A stretch of 8,089 bases of DNA from Holosporales bacterium (GCA_031290075.1 JAITOG010000007.1:1-8089), one strand, 5' to 3'. Counted from the stretch's first letter, positions 1-6,905 are shown. A program made the numbers and translations. The notes: generated from the letters alone by a model not told the origin.

Positions 1-138
1 TTCGATTGGAAGGGAAATTATAAAGAGATATACAAATCGAATTTTTCGAAAATTTGAAAAATGGTTTACTTCAAAATCAAAAAGAAAATGTTTGAGATTT
101 ATCTTGTAGGGATGTAAGCGGTATATACTCTCTTCCAT
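1..138 (-). CDS. Possible 5' part of an unknown gene, cut by the window edge
   Basis: Reading the minus strand from an ATG at 138-136 gives 46 codons without a stop, running off the window at base 1. An AGGAG Shine-Dalgarno match lies 5 nt before the ATG, which is the main reason to take it seriously. The peptide begins MEESIYRLHPYK and ends in a hydrophobic stretch (FVYLFIISLP, residues 35-44) after a basic RKIR (31-34), as in a protein with a cytoplasmic start and a first membrane segment. I do not recognise the family. It overlaps in another frame the transposase-like piece at 77-184, and at most one of the two is likely to be functional. Sequence left of the window would decide. Confidence 0.35.
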   Translation of the reverse strand, partial: MEESIYRLHPYKINLKHFLFDFEVNHFSNFRKIRFVYLFIISLPIE

Positions 139-184
139 GATAACTCCTGGGATCTTCAACTTGTTCCAATATCTCTAATAACAT
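77..184 (-). pseudogene. Possible remnant of an ISAs1-type transposase N-terminus
   Basis: A 35-codon minus-strand frame starts at an ATG at 184-182 and ends in TGA at 79-77. It begins MLLEILEQVEDPRSYHGREY. The pattern of a short leucine-rich helix, then E/P-DPR, then G-R-x-Y and hydrophobic residues matches the start of ISAs1/H-repeat transposases as I know them. After about residue 27 the resemblance stops, so only the first few per cent of a normal transposase of roughly 370 residues would remain. About 90 bp upstream the minus strand reads CAGGGCACCGACG starting at 274. From memory, CAGGG is common at the ends of this family, so 77-274 could be the 5' end of a decayed element. The match is short and could be chance. 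Confidence 0.3.
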
Positions 185-371
185 GCGACTTTATACTCAA
201 AAAACACTCAATATATTGATTTATATTCGTTTTTATTTGAAAGTTAAAGCTTTTATTTCTACGTCGGTGCCCTGAGTCTAATGTCAACACAATTAAAAAA
301 TAAATTGTTAGCTTCTAAAAAAAGTGTTAATAAAAAGTGAGTGTTTGATGGTTGGTTATTCTTCAAATATA
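185..371. other. Intergenic spacer without recognisable gene
   Basis: This stretch is AT-rich and has no supported open frame. It contains the possible IS end described for the remnant at its left (CAGGGC on the minus strand, 274-269), a minus-strand TTGACA (287-282) without a convincing -10 partner, and a 9-base AGCTTCTAA (310-318) that matches the outer end of the palindromic repeat copies. That last match may be a repeat remnant or coincidence. No tRNA fold or terminator was seen. Confidence 0.4.
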
Positions 372-559
372 AGAAGCTGTCTTCATGGATATTTTAACTG
401 GTGTTTTTTACGTCAAATCCAGTGCTCGAATCCTCATGGGGTTTAGGGGAAATCATAGATTTTCTCCAATGCCCTTCGCGTACGTCAAAGTACGCTCCGG
501 TTCTGCGCTCCGTTTTTCCTTAAAACCCCTCGCTTAAAATATCCATGAAGACAGCTTCT
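372..559. repeat. Dispersed palindromic repeat, copy A (188 bp, perfect 26-bp arms)
   Basis: Bases 372-397 are the exact reverse complement of 534-559, giving a 26-bp terminal inverted repeat starting AGAAGCTGTCTTCATGG. Inside lies a second perfect hairpin, GCGTAC (478-483) with GTACGC (490-495) around a 6-nt loop. GGGGTTT (439-445) can pair with AAACCCC near 522-528, so the whole unit can fold as a nested structure. TACGTCAAA occurs twice inside (409-417 and 481-489). Copy B at 5498-5650 shares exact 22-bp (403-424 with 5528-5549) and 25-bp (537-561 with 5628-5652) blocks with it. No frame codes for a transposase, so it resembles a MITE or REP-type element. I found no clear target duplication. 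It ends 71 bp before the transporter start, so it may lie in or next to that promoter. Confidence 0.85.
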
Positions 560-630
560 AAGTTATTAAAAATAATTCTATATTTTTCAAAATAGCAATT
601 TTTTTTTACAGAAAGTTAAGGATTTTATAT
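560..630 (+). promoter_or_regulatory. Leader of the transporter-murG unit: weak promoter candidate and ribosome binding site
   Basis: The spacer between repeat A and the transporter start is almost pure AT. TATATT at 579-584 is a plausible -10. The hexamer 17 bp upstream, TTCTAA at 556-561, is a poor -35 and lies at the end of the repeat. A small inverted repeat, TTATT/AATAA, sits at 563-575. AAGGA at 618-622, 8 nt before the ATG at 631, is a normal ribosome binding site and supports that start over the next Met at codon 6. The promoter call is weak; the binding site call is good. Confidence 0.4.
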
Positions 631-2046
631 ATGGTTAGAAATTTAATGAGAAGGATTTTGGTTTTGTCTGTTCTCTGTATAGTTGGATTTTGTATAGCAA
701 TTTTACCAACCCCCTCCGGTGTTAATCCCAAAGCATATCCTATTTTTGGAATTTTTATAGTGATAGTATTAGGGTTTTTGGCTAAACCATATCCTATGTC
801 TGTATTATCTCTATTAGGGATGTTTGTTGCTATTGCAAGTGGATTATTTACTATAAACGAAGGGTTTTCTTGCTTTAATGAACCTGTTATTTGGCTTATT
901 GTTTTTGCTTCAATAGCAGCACAAGCTTTCATAAAAACAAATTTAGGACACAGAGTTGCTTGTTTTTTCATAAAAAAAATGGGGCACAGTTCTATAGGGC
1001 TTGCCTATGGTTTAGTCGTAAACGAAATGTTTTTTGCCTCAATTATTCCAGCTAATACAGCAAGAGCTGTTTGTATTACAGTGCCGCTGGCTGTATCCAT
1101 GAGTACGTCTCTTGGCAGTTCACCACAGAATGGAACAGAGAAACGGCTGGGTAGTTATCTTAATTTTTGCGGAATGCAGGCAAATAATTTTTCAAGTGCT
1201 CTGTTTCTTACAGCAGTAGGAAGTAACCCTATTGTGCAAAAAATGATGTTTGAAATGGGAATTCAAGTTACATGGCTAGAGTGGTTTATTATATCTTGTG
1301 TTCCTTGCATTGCATGTTTACTAATTATACCTTTGATTATGTATAAACTAGTACCTCCAGAGCTTAAAAAAATTCCTGAAGCAAGTGATATTGCTCAAAA
1401 ACAACTCGATGAAATGCCAAAAATAACCAAGCAAGAAATTATGACTATGTTAATTTTTGCCGGAATGCTTTTCTTTTGGATTATTGGAAGTTTTTTTTCA
1501 ATTCATACAGCATTAGTTGCCCTGGGAGGACTTTGTGCTTTGCTTATAATAGGGGTTTTAGATATCGATGATGTAACTGGCGCAAAAGATGTTTGGAATA
1601 TTGCAATTTGGTTAGCTATTTTAAATTTTTTTGCAGGAAGACTAACTCAATATGGATTAATTCAACATTATTCCGAAATATTAAATAGCCTTCTTGCCGG
1701 ATATAGCTGGGGAGGAGCTTTGCTTATTGTTGCAATTATATATTATTTTGCTAGGTATTTTATTCCTGGAAATGTTATGCATGCATGCGCTATGTTTCCG
1801 GCATTTTCTCAACTTATAATTTCCTGCGGGGTTCCAGCAAAATTAGGATGTATGCTTTTAGCTTTAATTACAGCATTTTGCGGTTATGTAGCGCCTTATG
1901 GTTCAACAGCTGGTCCAATTGTCCTTAATACGGGGTATATTGAACAAAGATCTTGGTGGAAAATTGGTTTTACATCTGGAGCTTTATATCTTTTTATTTG
2001 GTTTATTTTAGGTGGAATTTGGTGGAAAGTGTTAGGATACTGGTAA
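631..2046 (+). CDS. DASS (CitT/SLC13-like) dicarboxylate or tricarboxylate transporter
   Basis: This is an inner-membrane carrier of 471 residues, the usual DASS length, with about a dozen hydrophobic segments from residue 8 to 468. The family moves 2-oxoglutarate, malate, succinate, citrate or tartrate by exchange or by sodium symport. Two family landmarks stand at equivalent places in the two halves: PANTAR (140-145), matching the first Ser-Asn-Thr-type substrate and sodium clamp, and GSTAGP (424-429) for the second. The closing segment GYIEQRSWWKIGF (435-447) is typical of the CitT/SODiT branch. A charged cytoplasmic loop (about 241-268) separates the halves. The exact substrate cannot be read from sequence. 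The downstream murG start is 7 nt past the stop, so the two are probably cotranscribed. In a host-dwelling bacterium this carrier would import host TCA-cycle acids (inference). Confidence 0.88.
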   Translation: MVRNLMRRILVLSVLCIVGFCIAILPTPSGVNPKAYPIFGIFIVIVLGFLAKPYPMSVLSLLGMFVAIASGLFTINEGFSCFNEPVIWLIVFASIAAQAFIKTNLGHRVACFFIKKMGHSSIGLAYGLVVNEMFFASIIPANTARAVCITVPLAVSMSTSLGSSPQNGTEKRLGSYLNFCGMQANNFSSALFLTAVGSNPIVQKMMFEMGIQVTWLEWFIISCVPCIACLLIIPLIMYKLVPPELKKIPEASDIAQKQLDEMPKITKQEIMTMLIFAGMLFFWIIGSFFSIHTALVALGGLCALLIIGVLDIDDVTGAKDVWNIAIWLAILNFFAGRLTQYGLIQHYSEILNSLLAGYSWGGALLIVAIIYYFARYFIPGNVMHACAMFPAFSQLIISCGVPAKLGCMLLALITAFCGYVAPYGSTAGPIVLNTGYIEQRSWWKIGFTSGALYLFIWFILGGIWWKVLGYW

Positions 2047-2053
2047 AAAAAAC

Positions 2054-3154
2054 ATGAAAGAAAAAACAGTTTATGTATTAGCTGCTGGCGGAACTGGAGG
2101 ACATCTTTTTCCGGCAATAAGCCTGGCTAAACAGCTAAAAAGTAAAGGAGGAATTATTTATCTTTTTACAGATGAAAGAACAAAGGATTGGATCGAAAAA
2201 GATTGTTTTGATAAAATTTTTATTTTTTATTTCGGCAGTTTTTCAGGATTTTTAAACAAAATTTTATTTTTTGTTAGGCTCCTAAAATGTGGTATGAAAA
2301 GCTTATTTCTTTTCATTAAAAAAAAGCCCGCTGTTGTTATAGGCTTTGGTGGGTATCCATCTGCTCCTCCAGTTTTTGCAGCGCAGATTCTTTGTATTCC
2401 AACAATTATTCACGAAAGTAATGCTGTGCTGGGAAGAGCTAACGCTATACTTGCAAAAATGGCAACTTTAGTGGCAACGGGATTCCCTGAAGTTTCTAGA
2501 TTAAAGGAAAACAGGCTAACTTTTGTTGGAAATCCCGTACGTCATGAAATAAAAGAGCTTTATAATTCTTCCTATATTCCTCCGCAAAAAGAAAGGCCCT
2601 TTAATATCTTAGTTATAGGTGGAAGCCAAGGAGCTCGAATTTTTTCGCAAATAATTCCTGAAACGATTAAAAAAATTGAAAAAAATTGGCAAAAACGTAT
2701 AAAAATTCGCCAACAAGCTCGAAAAGAATTGATTGAACAAACAAAAATTGCATATACGAATACACTCGCTCATATTGAAATACAGCCATTTTTTTATGAT
2801 ATGAAAAATGCGTTGTCTTGGGCTCACCTTGTTATTTCAAGAGGGGGGGCTATGAGCCTTTCTGAAATAATGATTACAGGCAAGCCATCCATAATAATTC
2901 CTTTGGAGAAAACGCTGGGCGGTGATCAATTATTTAATGCAAGTTTTTTTGAAAGAAAAGGGGCGGCAATAATGATTCAAGAAAAAGATTTATCTGCAGA
3001 AATGCTTAGTATTATTATTCAAAATTTGCTAAATAGCCCAGAAGAACTTAAACGTATGAGTAACGTTGCTAAAGCGCTAGCAGCTCCTGATGCAGATACA
3101 CGCTTTGCAAGAAAAATTGAAGATTTGCTGCAACGCAAGACTTTACTAACATGA
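2054..3154 (+). CDS. murG: UDP-GlcNAc:lipid I N-acetylglucosaminyltransferase MurG
   Basis: MurG adds N-acetylglucosamine from UDP-GlcNAc to lipid I, making lipid II at the cytoplasmic face of the inner membrane, the last intracellular step of peptidoglycan synthesis. The 366 residues are full length. The N-terminal acceptor domain has GGTGGHLFPA (12-21, with His17 at the E. coli His19 place), GFGGYPS (97-103) and the HESNAVLGRAN loop (120-130). The donor domain starts after GNPVR (159-163), with GGSQGA (189-194), SRGGAMSLSE (262-271, Glu271) and GGDQLFNA (289-296, Gln292 and Asn295), which bind UDP-GlcNAc. The DQ-x-x-NA form is alphaproteobacterial in style. No strong ribosome binding site precedes the ATG (TAGGAT is about 16 nt away), so translation is probably coupled to the transporter 7 nt upstream. 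It is outside the usual ftsW-murG-murC cluster. The presence of MurG implies a retained peptidoglycan pathway. Confidence 0.95.
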   Translation: MKEKTVYVLAAGGTGGHLFPAISLAKQLKSKGGIIYLFTDERTKDWIEKDCFDKIFIFYFGSFSGFLNKILFFVRLLKCGMKSLFLFIKKKPAVVIGFGGYPSAPPVFAAQILCIPTIIHESNAVLGRANAILAKMATLVATGFPEVSRLKENRLTFVGNPVRHEIKELYNSSYIPPQKERPFNILVIGGSQGARIFSQIIPETIKKIEKNWQKRIKIRQQARKELIEQTKIAYTNTLAHIEIQPFFYDMKNALSWAHLVISRGGAMSLSEIMITGKPSIIIPLEKTLGGDQLFNASFFERKGAAIMIQEKDLSAEMLSIIIQNLLNSPEELKRMSNVAKALAAPDADTRFARKIEDLLQRKTLLT

Positions 3155-3338
3155 ATTATGGATTATTAGAATAACAAAAAGGTTATATCTCATTTTTACT
3201 TTTATTAATATTTTTTTGTTTTTTAGGGATGTAAGGCCTAAGGGAAGTAGGGAAAGAGCTAAAAAAATTGTATTTTTTTCCTTTAGAAAAAAACCTCTAG
3301 AATAAATATTTTAGAAGGTCTTATTGCAAACTGTTTGG
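3155..3338. other. Spacer after murG; no strong terminator
   Basis: I see no gene here. A7T (3261-3268) and AT7 (3272-3279) form an AT-only 8-bp stem with a 3-nt loop. It could give weak termination after murG, but it lacks a GC stem. A looser inverted pair, ACCTCTA near 3292-3299 with TTAGAAGGT near 3311-3319, is also present. Neither is convincing as an intrinsic terminator. Confidence 0.3.
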
Positions 3339-3367
3339 TAGACTATATTAGGAGAATCTCTTATAAT
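3339..3367 (+). promoter_or_regulatory. Sigma-70-type promoter candidate for pepA-grpE
   Basis: TAGACT (3339-3344, 4 of 6 matches to TTGACA) is followed after exactly 17 bp by a perfect TATAAT (3362-3367). Transcription would start near 3374, leaving a leader of about 26 nt before the pepA start. No heat-shock-like operator (CIRCE) or sigma-32-like box was seen, although grpE is in this unit. Confidence 0.6.
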
Positions 3368-3399
3368 TCAAGTAAAGATTACTGAAATTATATGAGGGC

Positions 3400-4920
3400 A
3401 TGGTGGATATTTTTTTTAAAGCACCTGATAAAACTTTGGAAAACGTAATTGTTGGTGAATTCGAGGAACGTCTTTTATCTTCTTCTTTAACTTTAAGCAA
3501 GGCTGAATCAGATTTTTTGCGAAAAAAACGCGAAAAATGCAAAGAAGAGTGTAAAGAAAAATGTAAAAAAAATAAAGAAGTGTGCTTTCACCAGTTTTCA
3601 AGAAGTCTAAATGAAATTGGAAATCTTTTACTTTTGCGTGTTGCTAGACTTACTAGCCTTGAAATGACAGAAACAGAAGCACAAGAACTTGGTGCAAAAA
3701 TTTTTGTAGCTGCATCAGCTTGTAAGGAAGAAGAAATTTTAGTAGATTTTTCCTCTGTAATTAATCCCACATTGGTTGCACACATTGCTTTAGGTTTTAA
3801 AATTCGCAGCTTTAGTTTTGATAAGTATAAAACTAAAAATAAAGATGAAAATAAAATAAAAAGCGTTTATTTTATTTCTTCTAATAATAAAATAACGTCT
3901 CAGTGCTTCTCTGATTTAATCCCAATTGCTGATGCTTTAGAAATTGTAAGAACGCTATCTTTGGAAGCTCCAAATGTTTTGTATCCTGAAATAATGGCCA
4001 AAGTTGCAAAAGATTTAAAACAATTTGGAATAAAAACTGAAATTTTAGAAGAAAAAGAGATGAAAAAGCTTGGTATGGAAGCCCTATTAAGTGTTGGTCA
4101 AGGAAGTGCACATGATTCATATATGGCTGTTTGCCAATGGAATGGCGGAAAAAGTGATGAGGCTCCAATTGCTATAGTTGGGAAAGGAGTAACCTTTGAT
4201 TCTGGGGGAATTTCCATAAAGCCTTCGCACAATATGCATGAAATGAAGGAAGATATGACAGGGGCTGCTATTGTTTTATCAACAATGCAAATGATTGCAA
4301 GTCTAAAGTTGCCAATTAATGTTGTTGGAGTTGTTGGTTTAGTCGAAAACATGCCATCAGGCAGTGCAGTACGTCCATCTGATATTGTATATTCAATGTC
4401 TGGACAAACAATTGAAATTCAAAATACAGATGCTGAAGGGCGTCTTGTTTTGGCGGATGCCTTGTTTTACGTTAGCGAACAATTTAAACCTCAATGTATT
4501 ATAGATTTTGCAACACTAACGGGAGCTATTCAGGTTGCTTTAGGTCAAGAATTTGCTGGACTTTTTTCTAATAATGACCATTTAAGCGAATTATTACTTG
4601 ACGCTGGGAAGCAAGTAAAAGAGCGGCTTTGGCGGCTTCCACTTGATCCAGCTTTCGATAAAGATATTGATTCAGATATTGCAGATGTTCGAAATGTTGG
4701 AGCTGGACGAGGCGCTGGAAGTATAACAGCGGCCCAATTTTTGCAGCGCTTTATTCAGGAAACACCATGGGCTCATATAGATATTGCAGCCGTTACCCTT
4801 GATAGCAAAGAGCGTTTGCTAACTGGTTCTGGTTTTACAGGGTTTGGAGTTCGGTTAATGCACGCATTTTTAAATGAAGTTATTAAAAAGCGTACAATTT
4901 TTTACAGGGAGGAAAAATGA
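3400..4920 (+). CDS. pepA: Leucyl aminopeptidase, M17 family (cytosol aminopeptidase)
   Basis: A cytoplasmic dimetal aminopeptidase, normally hexameric, that removes N-terminal residues from peptides. The C-terminal catalytic domain is complete: VGKGVTFDSGG (260-270) gives Lys262 and Asp267, ISIKP gives Lys274, MKEDM gives Asp285, and the family signature NTDAEGRL (342-349) gives Asp344, Glu346 and Arg348. These match E. coli Lys270, Asp275, Lys282, Asp293, Asp352, Glu354 and Arg356 at a constant offset of 8. The N-terminal domain is divergent: residues 41-62 form a Lys/Glu-rich stretch with Cys47, 51, 55 and 62 (C-x3-C-x3-C-x6-C) that I do not expect in M17 enzymes. The 506-residue length is normal. 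The start is uncertain by one codon: GAGGG (3394-3398) is only 1 nt from ATG 3400 and 4 nt from the following GTG 3403. An in-frame stop at 3373 bars any longer form. It overlaps grpE. Confidence 0.93.
   Translation: MVDIFFKAPDKTLENVIVGEFEERLLSSSLTLSKAESDFLRKKREKCKEECKEKCKKNKEVCFHQFSRSLNEIGNLLLLRVARLTSLEMTETEAQELGAKIFVAASACKEEEILVDFSSVINPTLVAHIALGFKIRSFSFDKYKTKNKDENKIKSVYFISSNNKITSQCFSDLIPIADALEIVRTLSLEAPNVLYPEIMAKVAKDLKQFGIKTEILEEKEMKKLGMEALLSVGQGSAHDSYMAVCQWNGGKSDEAPIAIVGKGVTFDSGGISIKPSHNMHEMKEDMTGAAIVLSTMQMIASLKLPINVVGVVGLVENMPSGSAVRPSDIVYSMSGQTIEIQNTDAEGRLVLADALFYVSEQFKPQCIIDFATLTGAIQVALGQEFAGLFSNNDHLSELLLDAGKQVKERLWRLPLDPAFDKDIDSDIADVRNVGAGRGAGSITAAQFLQRFIQETPWAHIDIAAVTLDSKERLLTGSGFTGFGVRLMHAFLNEVIKKRTIFYREEK
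4906..4913 (+). promoter_or_regulatory. Strong ribosome binding site for grpE inside pepA
   Basis: AGGGAGGA lies 3 nt before the grpE ATG and within the last codons of pepA (the ending REEK). With the ATGA stop/start overlap at 4917-4920 it indicates translational coupling of the two genes and fixes the grpE start. Confidence 0.75.
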
Positions 4921-5492
4921 TAGATGAAAAAGGAAATGTACAGATAAGCAAAGAGGAAGAATTACATTGTAATTTTGAGGGAGAGTGTGGGGAGGATTGT
5001 TGTGTAAATCCCCTTTGTGAAGAATCAAGTGAAAAAAAAATAGAAGAACTTGAAGAAACCATAGACTTTCTGGAAAAAAAATATCTTCGTGCTGTGGCTG
5101 ATGCTGAAAATATTAGGCGACGCTGCACGAAAGATATTGAGGATGCTATTAAATTCAGCAATTCTGTACTAGCAAAGGATATTATAGAGTTTATAGATAA
5201 TCTTGAACGTGCTATAAAATTTTGCCCTGTTGATGGTTTAACTGAAGAATTAAAATCTTTTGCTGAGGGGATTAATATTACTGTAAACAATACTTTAGCC
5301 GCACTTAAAAATCATGGTATTGAAAAAATAGAAACTGATGGTCTGCTTTTTAATCCTGAACTTCACCAAGCTGTTTCCGAAATTGTTTCCTCTGAAGGAA
5401 TTCCCTCTGGAAATATTGTGGAAACACTTCAAACGGGGTATACGATAAATGGGCGTTTGCTTAGGGCTGCATTAGTGGTTGTGGCAAAGTAG
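4917..5492 (+). CDS. grpE: Nucleotide exchange factor GrpE (Hsp70 cochaperone)
   Basis: GrpE works in the cytoplasm as a dimer that releases ADP from DnaK. The 191 residues are of normal length. After an acidic, probably disordered start, a long coiled coil runs from about 38 to 95 and contains the family segment YLRAVADAENIRRR (56-69), followed by DNLERAI (94-100). The C-terminal beta domain that contacts DnaK has the pattern G-I-x-K-I (134-138), FNPELHQAV (145-153) and GYTINGRLLRAALVVVAK (174-191). The N-terminal tail is odd, with five cysteines within 17 residues (Cys18, 24, 28, 29, 34) where GrpE tails are normally just acidic. The start ATG overlaps the pepA stop and has a strong binding site. 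dnaK, dnaJ and hrcA are not adjacent. The stop is followed within 5 nt by repeat copy B. Confidence 0.95.
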   Translation: MIDEKGNVQISKEEELHCNFEGECGEDCCVNPLCEESSEKKIEELEETIDFLEKKYLRAVADAENIRRRCTKDIEDAIKFSNSVLAKDIIEFIDNLERAIKFCPVDGLTEELKSFAEGINITVNNTLAALKNHGIEKIETDGLLFNPELHQAVSEIVSSEGIPSGNIVETLQTGYTINGRLLRAALVVVAK

Positions 5493-5497
5493 TCTTT

Positions 5498-5650
5498 AGA
5501 ACCTGTCTTAAGAATATTTAACTGAGGGTTTTTTACGTCAAATCCAGTGTTATAATGCTTCACCGTGCGCTAAAATACGCTGCTCTCTTTCTTATGCGTT
5601 TCGTTTTTTCTTTTAAACCCCCAGTTTAAATATCCATGAAGACAGCTTCT
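5498..5650. repeat. Dispersed palindromic repeat, copy B, between convergent genes; possible two-way terminator
   Basis: This 153-bp element is the shorter sister of copy A. Exact shared blocks are 5528-5549 with 403-424 (22 bp) and 5628-5652 with 537-561 (25 bp). The middle is alignable but diverged and shortened, keeping the order CTTC, TACGC, TGCG, CGTTTTTTC. Its left arm (5498-5524) is a degraded version of the right arm's complement, AGAACCTGTCTT against AGAAGCTGTCTT, so the stem is imperfect, unlike copy A. It starts 5 nt after the grpE stop and ends inside the iscS stop codon, filling the convergent gap. A long stem followed by T runs on either strand could end transcription from both sides; that role is inference. 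Confidence 0.8.
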
Positions 5651-6905
5651 AAATCCATTTTATAGATTTCATGTCAATTCCTTCTTTATACATTTCCCAA
5701 AGAGGACTCATTTCTCTTAATTTTTCAATAGTACTTGCCAATTTTTTTATAACCTGTTCAATTTCCTCTTGCGTTGTAAATCTATGAATTCCAAAGCGTA
5801 TAGAGGATTGAATTGCGTATTCGTCTGCATTTATAGCTTTAAGAACATGAGATGGTTCCAAATTTGTTGAAGAACAAGCAGAAGCTGTTGAAAGGCAAAC
5901 ATTTTCTAATCCCATAATTACACTTTCCCCTTCAACATAAGGAAATGCCAAATTTGAAATATGCGGAACTTTTTGTATTTCATCTCCATTTAGCTTTGCT
6001 AATGGAATTGATCCTAATATTCCTTGCATTAAAATTTTATTTAGAGCGAATATTCTAAGAATTTCATGATTATATTCTTTTGCTAAAACATTAAATGCCT
6101 CGCCAAGCCCAACACAAAGAGGAACGGGGAGTGTTCCCCCGCGTATACCGCGTTGTTGCCCCCCGCCAGGAAAAATCGAACGAAGTTTAACTAGGGGGCT
6201 GCGTCTTACAAAAAGCGCTCCTATTCCTTTTGGACCATAAATTTTATGTCCAGACATACTAGCAAGCCCAATATTACATTTTTTAAAATTTATTTCCATT
6301 TTTCCTACAGCTTGCGTAACGTCAGAATGGAAGGCAACACCTTTTTGAGCGCAAATTTCCCCAATTTCTTCAATAGGTTGAATTGTTCCAATTTCATTAT
6401 TTACAGCCATTACAGAAACAATTGCCGTTTTATTAGTTATTGATTTATAAACATCACCTGGATCAACAAGCCCTTTGTTGCTAACCTTAAGATAAGTTAC
6501 TTGGCCCCCTTCTTCTTCAACCTGCCTACAACAAGATAAAATTGATTCATGTTCAATTTGTGTTGTTATAATATGATTTTGGGGAACTTTTTTAGAATAT
6601 CTAAAGTAGTCTATAACTCCTCTGATTGCTAATATATTTGCCTCTGTAGCCCCGCTAGTAAATATAACCTCACTATTATCAATACCAAAGAAATCAGAAA
6701 TTTGCGTTTTAGCAATACTTACGGCTTCATCTGCAGCCCATCCATACGCGTGATTTTTTGAGTGAGCATTTCCAAAAGATTGGCAAAAATATAAAGACAT
6801 TTTTTCAAAAACTCTTGGATCACACATGGTTGTTGCTGGAGAATCAAGATATATTAATGGATTAATTGAAGATAATAATGTATTTTTTTGTTTTGGACTT
6901 TCCAT
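5649..6905 (-). CDS. iscS: Cysteine desulfurase IscS
   Basis: A PLP enzyme that turns cysteine into alanine and passes the sulfur as a persulfide to IscU for Fe-S clusters and to tRNA thiolation. In the 418 residues: IYLDSPATT (18-26), IEHE with His119 stacking on PLP, NNEIGT (169-174), SDVTQAVGK with Asp195 and Gln198, the PLP lysine Lys221 in SGHKIYGPKG, RGGTL (255-259), and catalytic Cys344 in STASACSS. The end SPLWEMYKEGIDMKSIKW (400-417) is the IscU-docking tail of IscS-type enzymes, which separates it from NifS and SufS. E. coli IscS ends EWAHH; here one Ile follows the Trp, and the TAG stop lies at the edge of repeat B. The start ATG gives about 15 extra residues before the conserved core and has no visible Shine-Dalgarno, so it is less certain than the rest. 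iscR, iscU and hscAB are not adjacent. Confidence 0.95.
   Translation of the reverse strand: MESPKQKNTLLSSINPLIYLDSPATTMCDPRVFEKMSLYFCQSFGNAHSKNHAYGWAADEAVSIAKTQISDFFGIDNSEVIFTSGATEANILAIRGVIDYFRYSKKVPQNHIITTQIEHESILSCCRQVEEEGGQVTYLKVSNKGLVDPGDVYKSITNKTAIVSVMAVNNEIGTIQPIEEIGEICAQKGVAFHSDVTQAVGKMEINFKKCNIGLASMSGHKIYGPKGIGALFVRRSPLVKLRSIFPGGGQQRGIRGGTLPVPLCVGLGEAFNVLAKEYNHEILRIFALNKILMQGILGSIPLAKLNGDEIQKVPHISNLAFPYVEGESVIMGLENVCLSTASACSSTNLEPSHVLKAINADEYAIQSSIRFGIHRFTTQEEIEQVIKKLASTIEKLREMSPLWEMYKEGIDMKSIKWI

Noticed and set aside
107..120. TAGGGATGTAAG shared between about 108-119 and 3224-3236
   Set aside because: It is a 12-base match without extended similarity on either side; not enough to call a repeat.
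606..971. 121-codon minus-strand frame opposite the transporter start
   Set aside because: It overlaps a clear DASS coding region, has no family resemblance, and lies in antisense.
3261..3279. A/T-only hairpin as the murG terminator
   Set aside because: The 8-bp stem has no G or C; in such AT-rich DNA it is expected by chance.
4883..5290. 135-codon minus-strand frame opposite grpE
   Set aside because: It is the antisense shadow of conserved grpE codons; the Ser/Phe-rich product mirrors Glu/Lys codons.
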